Below are positions 46,435 through 55,709 of a stretch of 64,000 bases of DNA, in pieces. A program made the translations under genes and the position numbers. The notes under the pieces were generated by a model. It saw only the letters and a list, made by a program, of their open reading frames with translations, had not been told where the DNA came from and ran no database searches. The DNA is from Halovulum marinum. GTDB lineage: Bacteria > Pseudomonadota > Alphaproteobacteria > Rhodobacterales > Rhodobacteraceae. The stretch lies in contig NZ_WIND01000005.1 in the NCBI RefSeq assembly GCF_009697225.1, positions 62,001 through 126,000 on the forward strand. The letters are read 5' to 3'. Positions within the stretch are counted from its first letter, which is position 1. Every line of letters begins with the position of its first letter.

Positions 46435-46746
46435 TCACATCTGCAGCACCTCGGCGACCTCGACGCTGCCGCCATCGCTGAGGATCGGGCAGCCCTTGGC
46501 CATCGCCACCGCCGCGTCCATGTCCGGCGCCTCGACCTGGGTCAGGCCGGACACCGGGTTGGCGCCGCCGTTCTGCGCGACGCCGCTGTTGCTGACGGTC
46601 TGCGACATGCCGCAGGGCCCGCCGCCGTCGACCACGGCATTGCCCATGCCGCCGTACCAGTCGTTCCAGGCCGCCATCACCTTCTCGCCCTGTTCGGGCG
46701 ATTCCGGTTTCTTGCCGCCGTGATAGGCGAAGACGTATTTCGGCAT
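46435..46746 (-). CDS. YCII-related domain protein
   Basis: 103-residue ferredoxin-like-fold protein. MPKYVFAYHGGKKPESPEQGEKVMAAWNDWYGGMG is typical of the YCII/DGPF family, and VEAPDMDAAVAMAKGCPIL closes it. These are small enzymes or binding proteins, often near sigma factors or ArsR/AHSA1 genes. It follows the AHSA1 gene by 39 bases and is probably in the same operon. Confidence 0.88.
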   Translation of the reverse strand: MPKYVFAYHGGKKPESPEQGEKVMAAWNDWYGGMGNAVVDGGGPCGMSQTVSNSGVAQNGGANPVSGLTQVEAPDMDAAVAMAKGCPILSDGGSVEVAEVLQM

Positions 46747-46785
46747 TGCTTTCTCCTCCTCTGCTTATCCTTCCGATCCGCGCGC

Positions 46786-47229
46786 TCAGGCCGCGGGCGG
46801 CGCGGCGAGCCGCCGCTCGAGCTTGCCGAGCGACGAGGTCCATCCCTCGGTGTGCCGCGCGGCGACGGCGTCATCGGCCAGGCCGCTGTGGGTCAGCACC
46901 AGCTCGGTGCCGCCGTCGCGGGCGTGCAGCTCGAACCGCACGTGGCTTTCCGGGCCGCGCTGCCCGGCGTCGTCGTGCCAGCCCCAGGTGAACGCGACCG
47001 AGGCCGGCGGATCGACATGCTCGACCTGCCCCGAGACCTTGTAGACCGCGCCGTCGGGGGCGTGCATCTCCGAGAACCACGGGCCGGGGCGCGAGAAGTC
47101 CAGCGCGTGCACCGGCACCGTCAGCCCTTCGGGGCCCCACCATTCCAGCAGCAGCTTGGTGCGGGTCAGATGGTCGAAGACCCGGGTGCGGTCGGCGCGG
47201 AAGAAGCGGGTGAGCGTCAGGTCAGACAT
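46786..47229 (-). CDS. SRPBCC/AHSA1 domain protein
   Basis: 147-residue START-like helix-grip protein (LTRFFRADRTRVFDHLTRTKLLLEWWGP at the start, VLTHSGLADDAVAARHTEGWTSSLGKLERRL at the end). Such proteins bind hydrophobic ligands or assist stress responses. Its start overlaps the ArsR gene by 8 bases, the common ArsR-AHSA1 pairing in which the regulator controls this gene. Confidence 0.92.
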   Translation of the reverse strand: MSDLTLTRFFRADRTRVFDHLTRTKLLLEWWGPEGLTVPVHALDFSRPGPWFSEMHAPDGAVYKVSGQVEHVDPPASVAFTWGWHDDAGQRGPESHVRFELHARDGGTELVLTHSGLADDAVAARHTEGWTSSLGKLERRLAAPPAA

Positions 47230-47545
47230 CCGTGCGGTCCCCTTCCACGGCGCGCTGCAACCGGTCGAGGCTGCTTGCCCAGAACTGCCGGTGCGAAATC
47301 GCCCAGCGGTGGATCGACTGCAGCGCCGCCGGATTGGCCGAGTATAGCCGACGCTGGCGCTCGGCGCGACGTACCAGCACGCCGGCGTCGCACAGCACCT
47401 TGAGATGCCGCGACACCGAGGGTGCCGAGACGGCGACCACGCCGCAGATCTCGCCCGCGCTCTTCTCGCCCTCGGCCAGCAGGCGCTCGACGATGGCGAA
47501 GCGGGTCGGATCGCCCAGCGCGGCGAAGGCGTCGGGAAGCGGCAT
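47222..47545 (-). CDS. ArsR family transcriptional regulator
   Basis: 107-residue winged-helix regulator (DAFAALGDPTRFAIVERLLAEGEKSAGEICGVVAVSAPSVSRHLKVLCDAGVLVRRAERQRRLYS). It has no metal-binding ELCVCDL motif, so it is not a metal sensor of the usual kind. It is the first gene of the three-gene set with the AHSA1 and YCII proteins. Confidence 0.93.
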   Translation of the reverse strand: MPLPDAFAALGDPTRFAIVERLLAEGEKSAGEICGVVAVSAPSVSRHLKVLCDAGVLVRRAERQRRLYSANPAALQSIHRWAISHRQFWASSLDRLQRAVEGDRTDV

Positions 47546-47648
47546 CGGGTGTCGTGCTCTCCAGTTTCCGTTATTAGCTAAAATAGAAAATACACGGAGT
47601 CAAAGATTCCTTTTCCGTGCCATGGCCGGTTTCGGCCAGGTTCGGGCT

Positions 47649-47864
47649 TCAGCGCCGGGCGGCGCGTCCGCCGCGGCGCGTGGTGGGCGCGGCCTGCCGG
47701 TCGGGCAGGGCGGCGAGCACCGCGCGCCGCTCGTCGGGCGTCATCGCCGACCAGCGGGCGATCTCGTCCCCGGTGCGGGCGCAGCCGATGCAGAGCCGCG
47801 TTTCCGGGTGCAGCATGCAGATGTTGACGCAGGGGCTTTCGATGCCGTCGCGCGCGCCGCTCAT
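47649..47864 (-). CDS. DUF1289 domain protein
   Basis: 71 residues with the cysteine pattern SPCVNICMLHPETRLCIGCARTGDEIARW (four cysteines, probable zinc or iron-sulfur site) and a basic C-terminus. The ATG overlaps the ruvX stop (ATGA), so it is the third gene of the ccmI-ruvX set. The function is unknown. Confidence 0.93.
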   Translation of the reverse strand: MSGARDGIESPCVNICMLHPETRLCIGCARTGDEIARWSAMTPDERRAVLAALPDRQAAPTTRRGGRAARR

Positions 47865-48340
47865 GACGCCGCTCCGGCCATGTACGCGAGCCGGTCCAGG
47901 AAGCCCTGCAGGATCAGCGCCGCGGCGACGTGGTCGATCACCTCGGCCCGGCGGCGGCGCGAGGTGTCGGCCTCGAGCAGCGCGCGCTCGGCGGCGACGG
48001 TGGACAGGCGCTCGTCCCACAGCATCAGCGGGATCGGGTGCCGCGCGGTGAAGTTGCGGGCGAAGGCGCGGGTGGACTGGGCGCGGGGCCCCTCGCTGCC
48101 GTCCATGTTGCGCGGCAGGCCCAGCACCAGGCCGCCGATCTGCCGGCCGTCGATCAGCGCCTGCAGCGCGTCGGCGTCGGTGCCGAACTTCTTGCGCTTC
48201 AGCGTCTGCAGCGGCGTCGCCACGCTGAGCCGGTTGTCCGAGACCGCGACGCCGATTGTCCTGGTGCCCAGGTCCAGCCCGATCAGCGCGCGCCCCTGCG
48301 GCAGCGCGGCGCGGAAGGCGGCGGCGTCCTCGTGGATCAT
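47861..48340 (-). CDS. ruvX: Holliday junction resolvase-like RuvX (YqgF)
   Basis: 159-residue RNase H-fold nuclease. The first metal-binding Asp is at residue 23 (IGLDLGTRTIGVAVSD). LGLPRNMDGSEGPRAQ and LWDERLSTVAAERAL follow, and the final DHVAAALILQ supplies another acidic ligand. It acts in 16S rRNA 5' maturation or junction resolution. Its ATG overlaps the ccmI stop. Confidence 0.95.
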   Translation of the reverse strand: MIHEDAAAFRAALPQGRALIGLDLGTRTIGVAVSDNRLSVATPLQTLKRKKFGTDADALQALIDGRQIGGLVLGLPRNMDGSEGPRAQSTRAFARNFTARHPIPLMLWDERLSTVAAERALLEADTSRRRRAEVIDHVAAALILQGFLDRLAYMAGAAS

Positions 48341-49560
48341 CGCACGATCTCCGCATCGCGCGCGGCGCGTTCGATCAGCGCCAGGTCGCGCGGCGCCGAG
48401 GCGAAGATCGTGCGCGCCTCGCGGTAGACGTCGTTGGCCTGGCCGCGCTCGCCCAGCACGCCCAGCGCGCGGATCAGCTGCGCCCAGTCCTCGGCCGGGC
48501 CGCCCTCGGTCGCCAGCCGTCCGGACAGCCGATCGACCATGCCGCGGATCATCTGCGCCCGATCCTCGGGGCTGAGGTCCTGCGCGGCGGCGATGTCGTC
48601 CTGCGTCGGCCCGGTCGCGGTGCTGCCGGGCAGCGGCGGCACCGGCTGGCCGGCGGCGCGCGCCACCTCGGGCATCTGCGCGGCGATCGGCGCGACCCAG
48701 GGCGCGTCCGGCGCGCTTTCCGCCAGCAGCCGCGCCCACAGCCCGTAGGCGATATCCGGCCGGCCCGCCTGCAGCGCGCCGAACCCCGAGAAATAGCGCG
48801 CGCGGGGGTGCTGCGGGTCCAGATCCAGCGCCGCCACCAGCGCCGCCTCGGCCTCGGGCGAGACATAGCCCTGCGCCGCCAGGATGCGGAACTCGGCCAG
48901 GTTGACCAGGTCGGCGGCGGTGGCGTCGGCGCCGACGATCTCCAGCACCCGGGTCTGCGCCTCGGCCGCCTGCGGGAACCGGCCCAGGCGCGCCAGCGAG
49001 GCGGCGAGCAGGCGGTGCCCGCGCTCGTCCGTCGGCCGGTCGGCGAGCGCGGCCTGCAGCCGCTCGATCAGCGCCAGCTGCTCGGGGTCGGCCTCGGGCG
49101 GGTCGGCGCGCCCGGCGGCGGCCAGCTGCGCCTCGGCCTCGGCCTGGCCGGGGCGCTCGGCCCAGGCCTGCGCGGCCTCGGCCAGGCGGCGGGCCAGCGG
49201 CCGGTCCGGCGCGCCGGCGTCGCCGAGCACCGCGTAGAGCGCGCCGCCGCCGCCCAGAACGAACGCCGCGGTCAGCGCCGCGGCCACCAGATTCATCCTG
49301 CCGGGGGCCGCCGCGTCGCCGGCGTCGGCGCGGTCGGTGGCGGCGAGCAGGCGGCGCGATACCTCGGCGCGCAGCGCGCCGGCCTCGGCCTCGGTCAGGG
49401 TGCCGCGCGCCAGGTCGGCCTCGACCTCGTCCAGCTGGGCGCGGTAGACCCGCGCCGCGCGGTCGGCGCGGCCGGCGGCCGCACCGGGCCGCAGCATCGC
49501 GCGCGTCAACACCGCGGCGACGATCAGCCCGAGGATTGCGGCGACTGCCCAGAAGATCAT
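48337..49560 (-). CDS. ccmI: Cytochrome c-type biogenesis protein CcmI
   Basis: 407-residue inner-membrane chaperone that presents apocytochrome c for haem attachment. Two N-terminal helices (IFWAVAAILGLIVAAVLTRAM and VAAALTAAFVLGGGGALYAVL) flank a leucine-zipper-like loop with YRAQLDEVEADLARGTLTEAEA. A periplasmic TPR domain with VNLAEFRILAAQG and HPRARYFSGFGALQAGR follows. It is the first gene of the ccmI-ruvX-DUF1289 set. Confidence 0.95.
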   Translation of the reverse strand: MIFWAVAAILGLIVAAVLTRAMLRPGAAAGRADRAARVYRAQLDEVEADLARGTLTEAEAGALRAEVSRRLLAATDRADAGDAAAPGRMNLVAAALTAAFVLGGGGALYAVLGDAGAPDRPLARRLAEAAQAWAERPGQAEAEAQLAAAGRADPPEADPEQLALIERLQAALADRPTDERGHRLLAASLARLGRFPQAAEAQTRVLEIVGADATAADLVNLAEFRILAAQGYVSPEAEAALVAALDLDPQHPRARYFSGFGALQAGRPDIAYGLWARLLAESAPDAPWVAPIAAQMPEVARAAGQPVPPLPGSTATGPTQDDIAAAQDLSPEDRAQMIRGMVDRLSGRLATEGGPAEDWAQLIRALGVLGERGQANDVYREARTIFASAPRDLALIERAARDAEIVR

Positions 49561-49769
49561 CGTTGACCTGCCCTTTCGAACGAGGGGCCATTATCGACGT
49601 CGGCGGACCGGCTGCAATGCGCATATCGTTGCACCCGCGCCGGGGCGGATGAAAATGTCGCGATTGGGAATCATTGTGCCGCAGGCCGGTGCGGCCGGGC
49701 GCGGCGGGTCGGGCTAGACCGGTAGGCGGCCGGCGTGCCGGCGTGCTGGCCCGGCGAAGAGGGGGTTGG

Positions 49770-51017
49770 ATGAAGCGGTATTCGGCGTTCGCCATCGCGC
49801 GGGAAGCCCTGCGTCACCACGCGGGATGGGAGCGGGCCTGGGCCTCGCCCGAGCCGCGCGCGCAGTACGACGTGGTGATCGTCGGCGCCGGCGGGCACGG
49901 GCTGGCCACCGCCTACTACCTGGCGAAGAACCACGGCATCACCAATGTCGCGGTGCTGGAGAAGGGCTGGCTGGGCGGCGGCAACACCGGGCGCAACACC
50001 ACGATCATCCGCTCGAACTACCTGCAGGACGAGAGCGCGGCGATCTTCGAGAAGTCGCGGACGCTGTACGAGACGCTGAGCCAGGAGCTGAACTACAACA
50101 TCATGTTCAGCCCGCGCGGGGTGATGATGCTGGCGCAGACCGAGCACGAGCTGCGCGCCTGGAAGCGCACCGCGCACGCCAACCGGCTGGCCAGCATCCA
50201 AAGCCGCATGGTCACCCCGGACGAGGTGCGGAAGATCGTCAAGGTCATCAATATCGACGGGCCGCGCTATCCGGTGCTGGGCGGGCTGTGGCAGCCGCGC
50301 GGCGGCACCGCGCGGCACGACGCCGTCGCCTGGGGCTATGCCCGCGCCGCGTCCGACTTGGGCGTGCACATCATCCAGAACTGCGCCGTGACCGGCGTCG
50401 ACCGGGACGCGACCGGAGTCACCGGGGTGCAGACCGGCAAGGGGCCGATCCGCTGCAACAGGCTGTGCTTAGTCGTCGCCGGCTCGTCCGGGGTGCTGGC
50501 CGAGATGGCGGGGTTCCGCCTGCCGGTGGAATCGCTGGCGCTGCAGGCGCTGGTCAGCGAGCCGATCAAGCCGGTGCTGGACTGCGTGGTGATGGCGAAC
50601 ACGGTGCACGGCTACATCAGCCAGTCGGACAAGGGCGAGCTGGTGATCGGCGGCGGCGCCGACGGGTTCAACAACTACACCCAGCGCGGCAGTTTCCAGC
50701 ACGTCGAGGAGACCGTGCGCGCGCTGGTCGAGACCTTTCCGCTGATCAGCCGGCTGAAGATGCTGCGGCAATGGGGCGGGATCGTCGACATGACCGGCGA
50801 CCGCTCGCCGATCATCGGCCCGGCGCCGGTGCCCGGCATCTTCCTCAACTGCGGCTGGGGCACCGGCGGGTTCAAGGCGATCCCCGGCTCGGGCTGGGCC
50901 ACCGCCGAGATGCTGGCCGACGGCGCGCCGCGGGCGCTGGCGGCGCCGTTCTCGCTGGAGCGGTTCGCCGAGGGGCGGATGATCGACGAGAGCGTCGCCG
51001 CGGCGGTGGCGCATTGA
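49770..51017 (+). CDS. soxB: Sarcosine oxidase subunit beta
   Basis: 415-residue flavoprotein subunit of heterotetrameric sarcosine oxidase, which demethylates sarcosine to glycine. The FAD motif VIVGAGGHGLATAYYLA is at residues 36-52. The covalent-FMN histidine corresponds to His183 in GGTARHDAVAW. The closing motif is CGWGTGGFKAIPGSG. It is followed by an opposite-strand gene and a gap, not directly by soxD as in most loci. Confidence 0.96.
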   Translation: MKRYSAFAIAREALRHHAGWERAWASPEPRAQYDVVIVGAGGHGLATAYYLAKNHGITNVAVLEKGWLGGGNTGRNTTIIRSNYLQDESAAIFEKSRTLYETLSQELNYNIMFSPRGVMMLAQTEHELRAWKRTAHANRLASIQSRMVTPDEVRKIVKVINIDGPRYPVLGGLWQPRGGTARHDAVAWGYARAASDLGVHIIQNCAVTGVDRDATGVTGVQTGKGPIRCNRLCLVVAGSSGVLAEMAGFRLPVESLALQALVSEPIKPVLDCVVMANTVHGYISQSDKGELVIGGGADGFNNYTQRGSFQHVEETVRALVETFPLISRLKMLRQWGGIVDMTGDRSPIIGPAPVPGIFLNCGWGTGGFKAIPGSGWATAEMLADGAPRALAAPFSLERFAEGRMIDESVAAAVAH

Positions 51018-51091
51018 CCGGGCGCGCGCTCAGCCCGACGGCCTCGGCAGAGGCGACGGCCGGCATGCGAAGCCCATCGGTCGGGCCGCGG

Positions 51092-51331
51092 TCAGAGCCC
51101 GCGGCCGAAGTCGTAGTGGTCCGGTTTGCTGTGCGCCCGCGCCCTGCGTGCCGGGGTGAACAGCCGGAACAGCACGAACACCGCCACCGCCGCGAAGACG
51201 TAGAGGGTGATGGCGTTCAGACCGTCTGTACTTTCGATCCCGAACGGCTTGTACAGGAACTCGCCGACGGTTTCCTTGGCGTTGCCATGGAACTTCACGA
51301 GGTCGGTGACCCACCGCTGGTGCTCAGACAT
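51092..51331 (-). CDS. Small membrane protein inside the sarcosine oxidase locus
   Basis: 79 residues (MSEHQRWVTDLVKFHGNAKE onward) with one hydrophobic helix (AITLYVFAAVAVFVLFRLF) and a basic/His C-terminal tail. It lies on the opposite strand between soxB and soxD. GGGG upstream is a weak ribosome-binding site. The composition is less GC-rich than its neighbours. The family is not recognised. An in-frame ATG 17 codons earlier is possible. Confidence 0.6.
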   Translation of the reverse strand: MSEHQRWVTDLVKFHGNAKETVGEFLYKPFGIESTDGLNAITLYVFAAVAVFVLFRLFTPARRARAHSKPDHYDFGRGL

Positions 51332-51666
51332 GCGCAATCCCCCGAAAATAAGTCTAAAACTCGTTACAACTGCGGCAATCATAGCTCATTTCGCCTCGCT
51401 CGCCAATCTATTGCCAAACCTGAGACAAAATGCGCGATCCGTGTCCGAAGATTCTCTGGTTTACTCGTGAGTAAACACTGCCGGACCGGCCTTGGTGTTG
51501 AATTCGCTGGGGAATGTCCGCTCGAAGGTCTGCTGGTGCAAGGCGGGCCGGCGCCGGAGGCCGGGCGCCATATCGCAATATCCGATTGTTTTCGTTCGAT
51601 TATCCCAGGGCGTGCGACCGCCGTTCCGGCCGCAGGTGATTCGCTCGTGACCCTCCGGAGGCCGCC
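51332..51666. other. Intergenic region between small membrane protein and soxD
   Basis: 335 bases that are noticeably AT-richer than the flanks. They contain an 18-base palindrome (annotated separately) and probably divergent promoters for the small membrane protein gene and for soxDAG. No further gene is seen. Confidence 0.5.
51459..51476. promoter_or_regulatory. Palindrome GTTTACTCGTGAGTAAAC, TetR-like operator
   Basis: 8-bp arms with a 2-base centre. This size and A/T-rich outer sequence are usual for TetR-family operators. It lies 128 bases from the small-membrane-gene start and 190 bases from soxD. No TetR gene lies in the window. Confidence 0.55.
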
Positions 51667-52002
51667 ATGCTGCTGCTGACCTGTCCCTGCTGCGGCGTGA
51701 GCGCCGAGGAGACCGAATTCCACCCCGGCGGCGAGGCGCATCTGAAGCGCAGCGGCCCCGGCTCGGACGATGCGGCGTTCCGCGACTACCTGTTCGCCCG
51801 CAAGAATCCGCGCGGGGTGCATTTCGAGCGCTGGCGGCACGCGTTCGGCTGCGGCAAGTGGTTCCACGCCGCCCGCTGCACCGCGACGCTGGAGGTGTTC
51901 GGCACCTACGCCGCGCAGACCGCCGCGCCGCCCGCGCATGTGCTGGAGGCGATCCGCGCCCGCCGCCCGGACTGGATCTCGGAGTGGGAGCAGGATCGAT
52001 GA
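51667..52002 (+). CDS. soxD: Sarcosine oxidase subunit delta
   Basis: 111-residue zinc-binding subunit of heterotetrameric sarcosine oxidase. The ligands correspond to Cys6, Cys9, His58 and Cys62 (LLTCPCCG and RHAFGCGKWFHAARC). CGGAGG precedes the ATG. Its stop overlaps the soxA start, so they are co-translated. Confidence 0.96.
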   Translation: MLLLTCPCCGVSAEETEFHPGGEAHLKRSGPGSDDAAFRDYLFARKNPRGVHFERWRHAFGCGKWFHAARCTATLEVFGTYAAQTAAPPAHVLEAIRARRPDWISEWEQDR

Positions 52003-55000
52003 GCAGCCGTCTGCCCCGCGGCGGCCGGTTGATCGACCGCGCCCGGCCGGTCGCGTTCAGCTTCAACGGCACCCGGCTGAAGGGCTTTGCCGGCGACACG
52101 CTGGCCTCGGCGCTGCTGGGCAGCGGCCGGTCGCTGGTCGGCCGGTCGTTCAAGTACCACCGCCCGCGCGGCGTCTACGCCAGCGGCGCCGAGGAGCCGA
52201 ACGCGCTGGTCAGCCTGGGCACCGGGGACCGGATGGAGCCGAACCAGCGCGCCACCACCACCGAGCTGTTCGCGGGGCTGGAGGCGCGCTCGCAGAACCA
52301 CTGGCCGAGCCTGGAGACCGATCTCGGCGCGGTCAGCGCGGGCATGGCGAAGTTCCTGCCGGCTGGGTTCTACTACAAGACGTTCATCCAGCCGCGCGCG
52401 GCGTGGAAGCACCTGTTCGAGCCGGTGATCCGCCGCTCGGCCGGGCTGGGGCCGGCGCCGGCGGCGGGCGCGCGCGATCCGGACCGCTACGAGCACTTCC
52501 ACGCCTTCGCCGACGTGCTGGTGGTCGGCGCCGGGATCGCCGGGCTGACCGCGGCGCGCCGCGCGGGCGCGGCCGGCGCGCGGGTGCTGCTGCTCGAGCA
52601 GGCGCCGCATGCCGGCGGTCGGGCGCTTGCCGACGGCGGCCGGATCGACGGCGCGGACGCCCACGACTGGGTCGCCGCGCAGCTTGCCGCGCTGGCGCAG
52701 ATGCCGAACGTGACGGTGCGGCTGCGCACCCAGGCGGCGGGGGTCTACGACCACGGCTATGTGCTGGCCGGCGAGCGGGTCGCCGACCACACGCCGGGCG
52801 ACGGCCGGCCGCGGCACCGGCTGTGGCGGATCCGCGCCGGGCACATCATCACCGCGACCGGCGCCATCGAGCGGCCGCTGGCGTTCGCCGGCAACGACCG
52901 GCCCGGGGTGATGCTGGCCTCGGCGGTGCGGGACTACGTGACGCTTTACGGTGTCAGCCCCGGCGACCGCACGGTGCTGGTGACCGGCAACGACGACGCC
53001 TACCGCACCGCGCTGGCGCTGCTCGACGCCGGGCTGACGGTGCCGGCGGTGCTGGACGTGCGCGCCCGCGCCGAGGGGCCGCTGGCGCAGGCGGTGCGCG
53101 CCCGCGGCGTGCGGGTCGAGACCGGGCGCGGCGTGGCCCTCGCCTGGGGCGGCAGGCGCGGCGTGACCTCGGTCGGGATCTGCGCGCAGGCCGGCGAGGG
53201 CGCGGTGCTGGAGGAGATCGGCTGCGACTGCGTGGCGGTTTCGGGCGGCTGGTCGCCGGTGGTGCACCTGTGGTCGCACTGCGGCGGCAAGCTGCGCTGG
53301 GACGAGGCGGCGGCGATGTTCGTGCCCGACCCGGCGCGGCCGCCGCTGAACCATGACGGCCGGGCGATGGTGACCGCCGCCGGGGCGGCGTCGGGGGCGC
53401 TGCGGGCCGACGCGGCGCTGGCGGATGCGGCCGCCGCGGCGGACCGGGTGGCGCAGGCGCTGGATCTGTCGCCGTCCGAGGCGCCCGCACCGCGGGCGGA
53501 AACCGTCGACGAGGCCGCGCCCGAGGCGGTCTGGATGATGCCGCACGGCGCGCCCGCGGCGCTGCGCGAGAAGGCGTTCCTGGATTTCCAGAACGACGTC
53601 AAGGTATCCGACGTGCAGCTGGCCGCGCAGGAGGGGTTCGAGAGCGTCGAGCACGCCAAGCGCTATACCACGCTGGGCATGGCCACCGACCAGGGCAAGC
53701 TGAGCAACATCAACGGGCTGGCAGTGCTGAGCCAGAGCCTGGGCGCGCCGATCCCGCAGGTCGGCACCACCACCTTCCGCCCGCCCTACACGCCGCTGAG
53801 CTTCGGCGCGATCACCGGCGCGGCGCGGGGCGAGCTGTTCAAGCCGGTCCGCAAGACCGCCATCGACGGCTGGCTGGCCGCGCAGGGCGCGCACTGGGAG
53901 CCGGTGGGCGACTGGCGGCGGCCCTATGCCATCCCGCGCCCGGGCGAGAGCGTCGAGGACGCGGTGACGCGCGAGGTCCTGAACACGCGGCGGAACGTCG
54001 GCTTGCTGGACGCCTCGACCCTGGGCAAGATCCTGGTCAAGGGGCCGGATGCGGCGAAGTTCCTGGACCTGATCTACACCAACATGATGTCGACGCTGAA
54101 GGTCGGGCGCTGCCGCTACGGTCTGATGTGTACCGAGAACGGCTTCCTGTTCGACGACGGCGTGGTGGCGCGGCTGTCCGAGGACAGCTTCCTGTGCCAC
54201 ACCACTTCGGGCGGGTCGGACCGGGTGCATGCCTGGATGGAGGAATGGCTGCAGACCGAGTGGTGGGACTTCCGGGTCTACACCGCCAACCTGACCGAGC
54301 AGCACGCGCAGATCGCCGTGGTCGGACCGAAGGCGCGGCAGGTGCTGGAGGCGCTGGAGGGCATGGACCTCGGCCGCGAGACGCTGCCGTTCATGGGCTT
54401 CGCCGAGGGCACGCTGGCGGGGATCCCGGCGCGGGTGCACCGGATCTCGTTCTCGGGCGAGCTGAGCTTCGAGGTCGCGGTGCCGGCGGGCCGCGGGCAG
54501 GCGTTCTGGGACGCCTGCCTGGAGGCGGGGGCCGCGCACGGCATCCAGCCCTACGGCACCGAGGCGCTGCATGTGATGCGGGCCGAGAAGGGCTTCATCA
54601 TGATCGGCGACGAGACCGACGGCACGGTGACGCCGCACGATCTGAACCTGGGCTGGGCGGTCAGCAAGAAGAAGCAGGATTTCATCGGCAAGCGCGCGAT
54701 GGAGCGGACGCACCTGACCGACCCGGACCGCAAGCAGCTGGTCGGGCTGGCGACGCTGGACCCGGCCGAGGTGCTGCCCGACGGCGCGCACGCGGTCGAG
54801 GGCGCGCCGCGCCCCGACGGCATCGCCGGCATGATCGGCCACGTCACCTCGAGCTATTTCTCGCCCACGCTCGACCGGTCGATCGCGATGGCGCTGATCA
54901 GGGGCGGATCGCGCCGCATGGGGCAGGTCCTGCGGTTCGAGGTCGAGCCCGGGCGCGCGATCGAGGCGACGGTGGTGGACCCGGTGTTCCTGGACCCGGA

Positions 55001-55022
55001 AGGAGAGCGGCAGAATGTCTGA
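51999..55022 (+). CDS. soxA: Sarcosine oxidase subunit alpha
   Basis: 1007-residue catalytic subunit that binds FAD/NAD and passes formaldehyde to folate. The N-terminal ferredoxin-like region (VAFSFNGTRLKGFAGDTLASALL) is followed by an NAD-type Rossmann motif VVGAGIAGLTAARRAG. A long C-terminal aminomethyltransferase (GcvT-like) domain begins at about residue 630 (KTAIDGWLAAQGAHWEPVGDWRRPY) and ends before GERQNV. The length fits the family. It overlaps soxD and soxG. Confidence 0.97.
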   Translation: MSSRLPRGGRLIDRARPVAFSFNGTRLKGFAGDTLASALLGSGRSLVGRSFKYHRPRGVYASGAEEPNALVSLGTGDRMEPNQRATTTELFAGLEARSQNHWPSLETDLGAVSAGMAKFLPAGFYYKTFIQPRAAWKHLFEPVIRRSAGLGPAPAAGARDPDRYEHFHAFADVLVVGAGIAGLTAARRAGAAGARVLLLEQAPHAGGRALADGGRIDGADAHDWVAAQLAALAQMPNVTVRLRTQAAGVYDHGYVLAGERVADHTPGDGRPRHRLWRIRAGHIITATGAIERPLAFAGNDRPGVMLASAVRDYVTLYGVSPGDRTVLVTGNDDAYRTALALLDAGLTVPAVLDVRARAEGPLAQAVRARGVRVETGRGVALAWGGRRGVTSVGICAQAGEGAVLEEIGCDCVAVSGGWSPVVHLWSHCGGKLRWDEAAAMFVPDPARPPLNHDGRAMVTAAGAASGALRADAALADAAAAADRVAQALDLSPSEAPAPRAETVDEAAPEAVWMMPHGAPAALREKAFLDFQNDVKVSDVQLAAQEGFESVEHAKRYTTLGMATDQGKLSNINGLAVLSQSLGAPIPQVGTTTFRPPYTPLSFGAITGAARGELFKPVRKTAIDGWLAAQGAHWEPVGDWRRPYAIPRPGESVEDAVTREVLNTRRNVGLLDASTLGKILVKGPDAAKFLDLIYTNMMSTLKVGRCRYGLMCTENGFLFDDGVVARLSEDSFLCHTTSGGSDRVHAWMEEWLQTEWWDFRVYTANLTEQHAQIAVVGPKARQVLEALEGMDLGRETLPFMGFAEGTLAGIPARVHRISFSGELSFEVAVPAGRGQAFWDACLEAGAAHGIQPYGTEALHVMRAEKGFIMIGDETDGTVTPHDLNLGWAVSKKKQDFIGKRAMERTHLTDPDRKQLVGLATLDPAEVLPDGAHAVEGAPRPDGIAGMIGHVTSSYFSPTLDRSIAMALIRGGSRRMGQVLRFEVEPGRAIEATVVDPVFLDPEGERQNV

Positions 55023-55545
55023 GACGCGGATCATCGGCCCCGAACGGCGCGGCATGATCGCGCTGCGCGGCGAGCTGGGCGACGCGGCGCTGGGCGCGGT
55101 GGTGACCGAGGTCACCGGCGTCGCGCAGCCCGACGTGCGCCGCATCGCCGAGGACGGCGACTTCGCGCTGGCGTGGATGTCGCCGGACGAGCTGCTGGTC
55201 CTGCTGCCGTTCGAGCAGGCCGCCGACACCGCGGCGATGCTGTCGTCGCGGCTGGCATCGGTGCATCACCTGGCGGCGGACGTGTCGGACGCGCGCAGCC
55301 TGTTCCGGATCGAGGGGCCCGGCGCGCGCGAGGTGCTGGCCAAGGGCGCGCCGGTCGACCTGGCCCCGGACCGGTTCGGCCGCGGCGATTTCCGCCGCAC
55401 CCGGCTGGGCCAGGTGGCGGCGGCGTTCTGGATGCACGAGGACGCCGGCTTCACCCTGGTCTGCTTCCGCTCGGTCGAGGATTTCGTCGCGCGCTGGCTG
55501 GCGCGCGCCGCCGCCCCGGGCGCGGAGGTCGGGCTTTCCGACTGA
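55015..55545 (+). CDS. soxG: Sarcosine oxidase subunit gamma
   Basis: 176-residue GcvT-like small subunit of sarcosine oxidase (IGPERRGMIALRGELGDAAL; LAWMSPDELLVLLPF; CFRSVEDFVARWLARA). The ATG lies inside the soxA 3' end (8-base overlap). It completes the soxD-soxA-soxG run. An ABC importer gene follows after 164 bases without a clear terminator. Confidence 0.95.
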   Translation: MSETRIIGPERRGMIALRGELGDAALGAVVTEVTGVAQPDVRRIAEDGDFALAWMSPDELLVLLPFEQAADTAAMLSSRLASVHHLAADVSDARSLFRIEGPGAREVLAKGAPVDLAPDRFGRGDFRRTRLGQVAAAFWMHEDAGFTLVCFRSVEDFVARWLARAAAPGAEVGLSD

Positions 55546-55709
55546 TCCTGCACCTGCGGCGCGGATTTGTTGCGCGTGGGCAACGGTTTGCGGGTGTTCT
55601 GTCCTGTCGCGGGCACAGTTGCCGCCGAACCGCGCCGGCGGCCGGCGCGGCGGTTGACCGATCCCGGCGCTTCCCCGAATGTCGGCGCGTCGAACAGGAA
55701 GGAACACCG

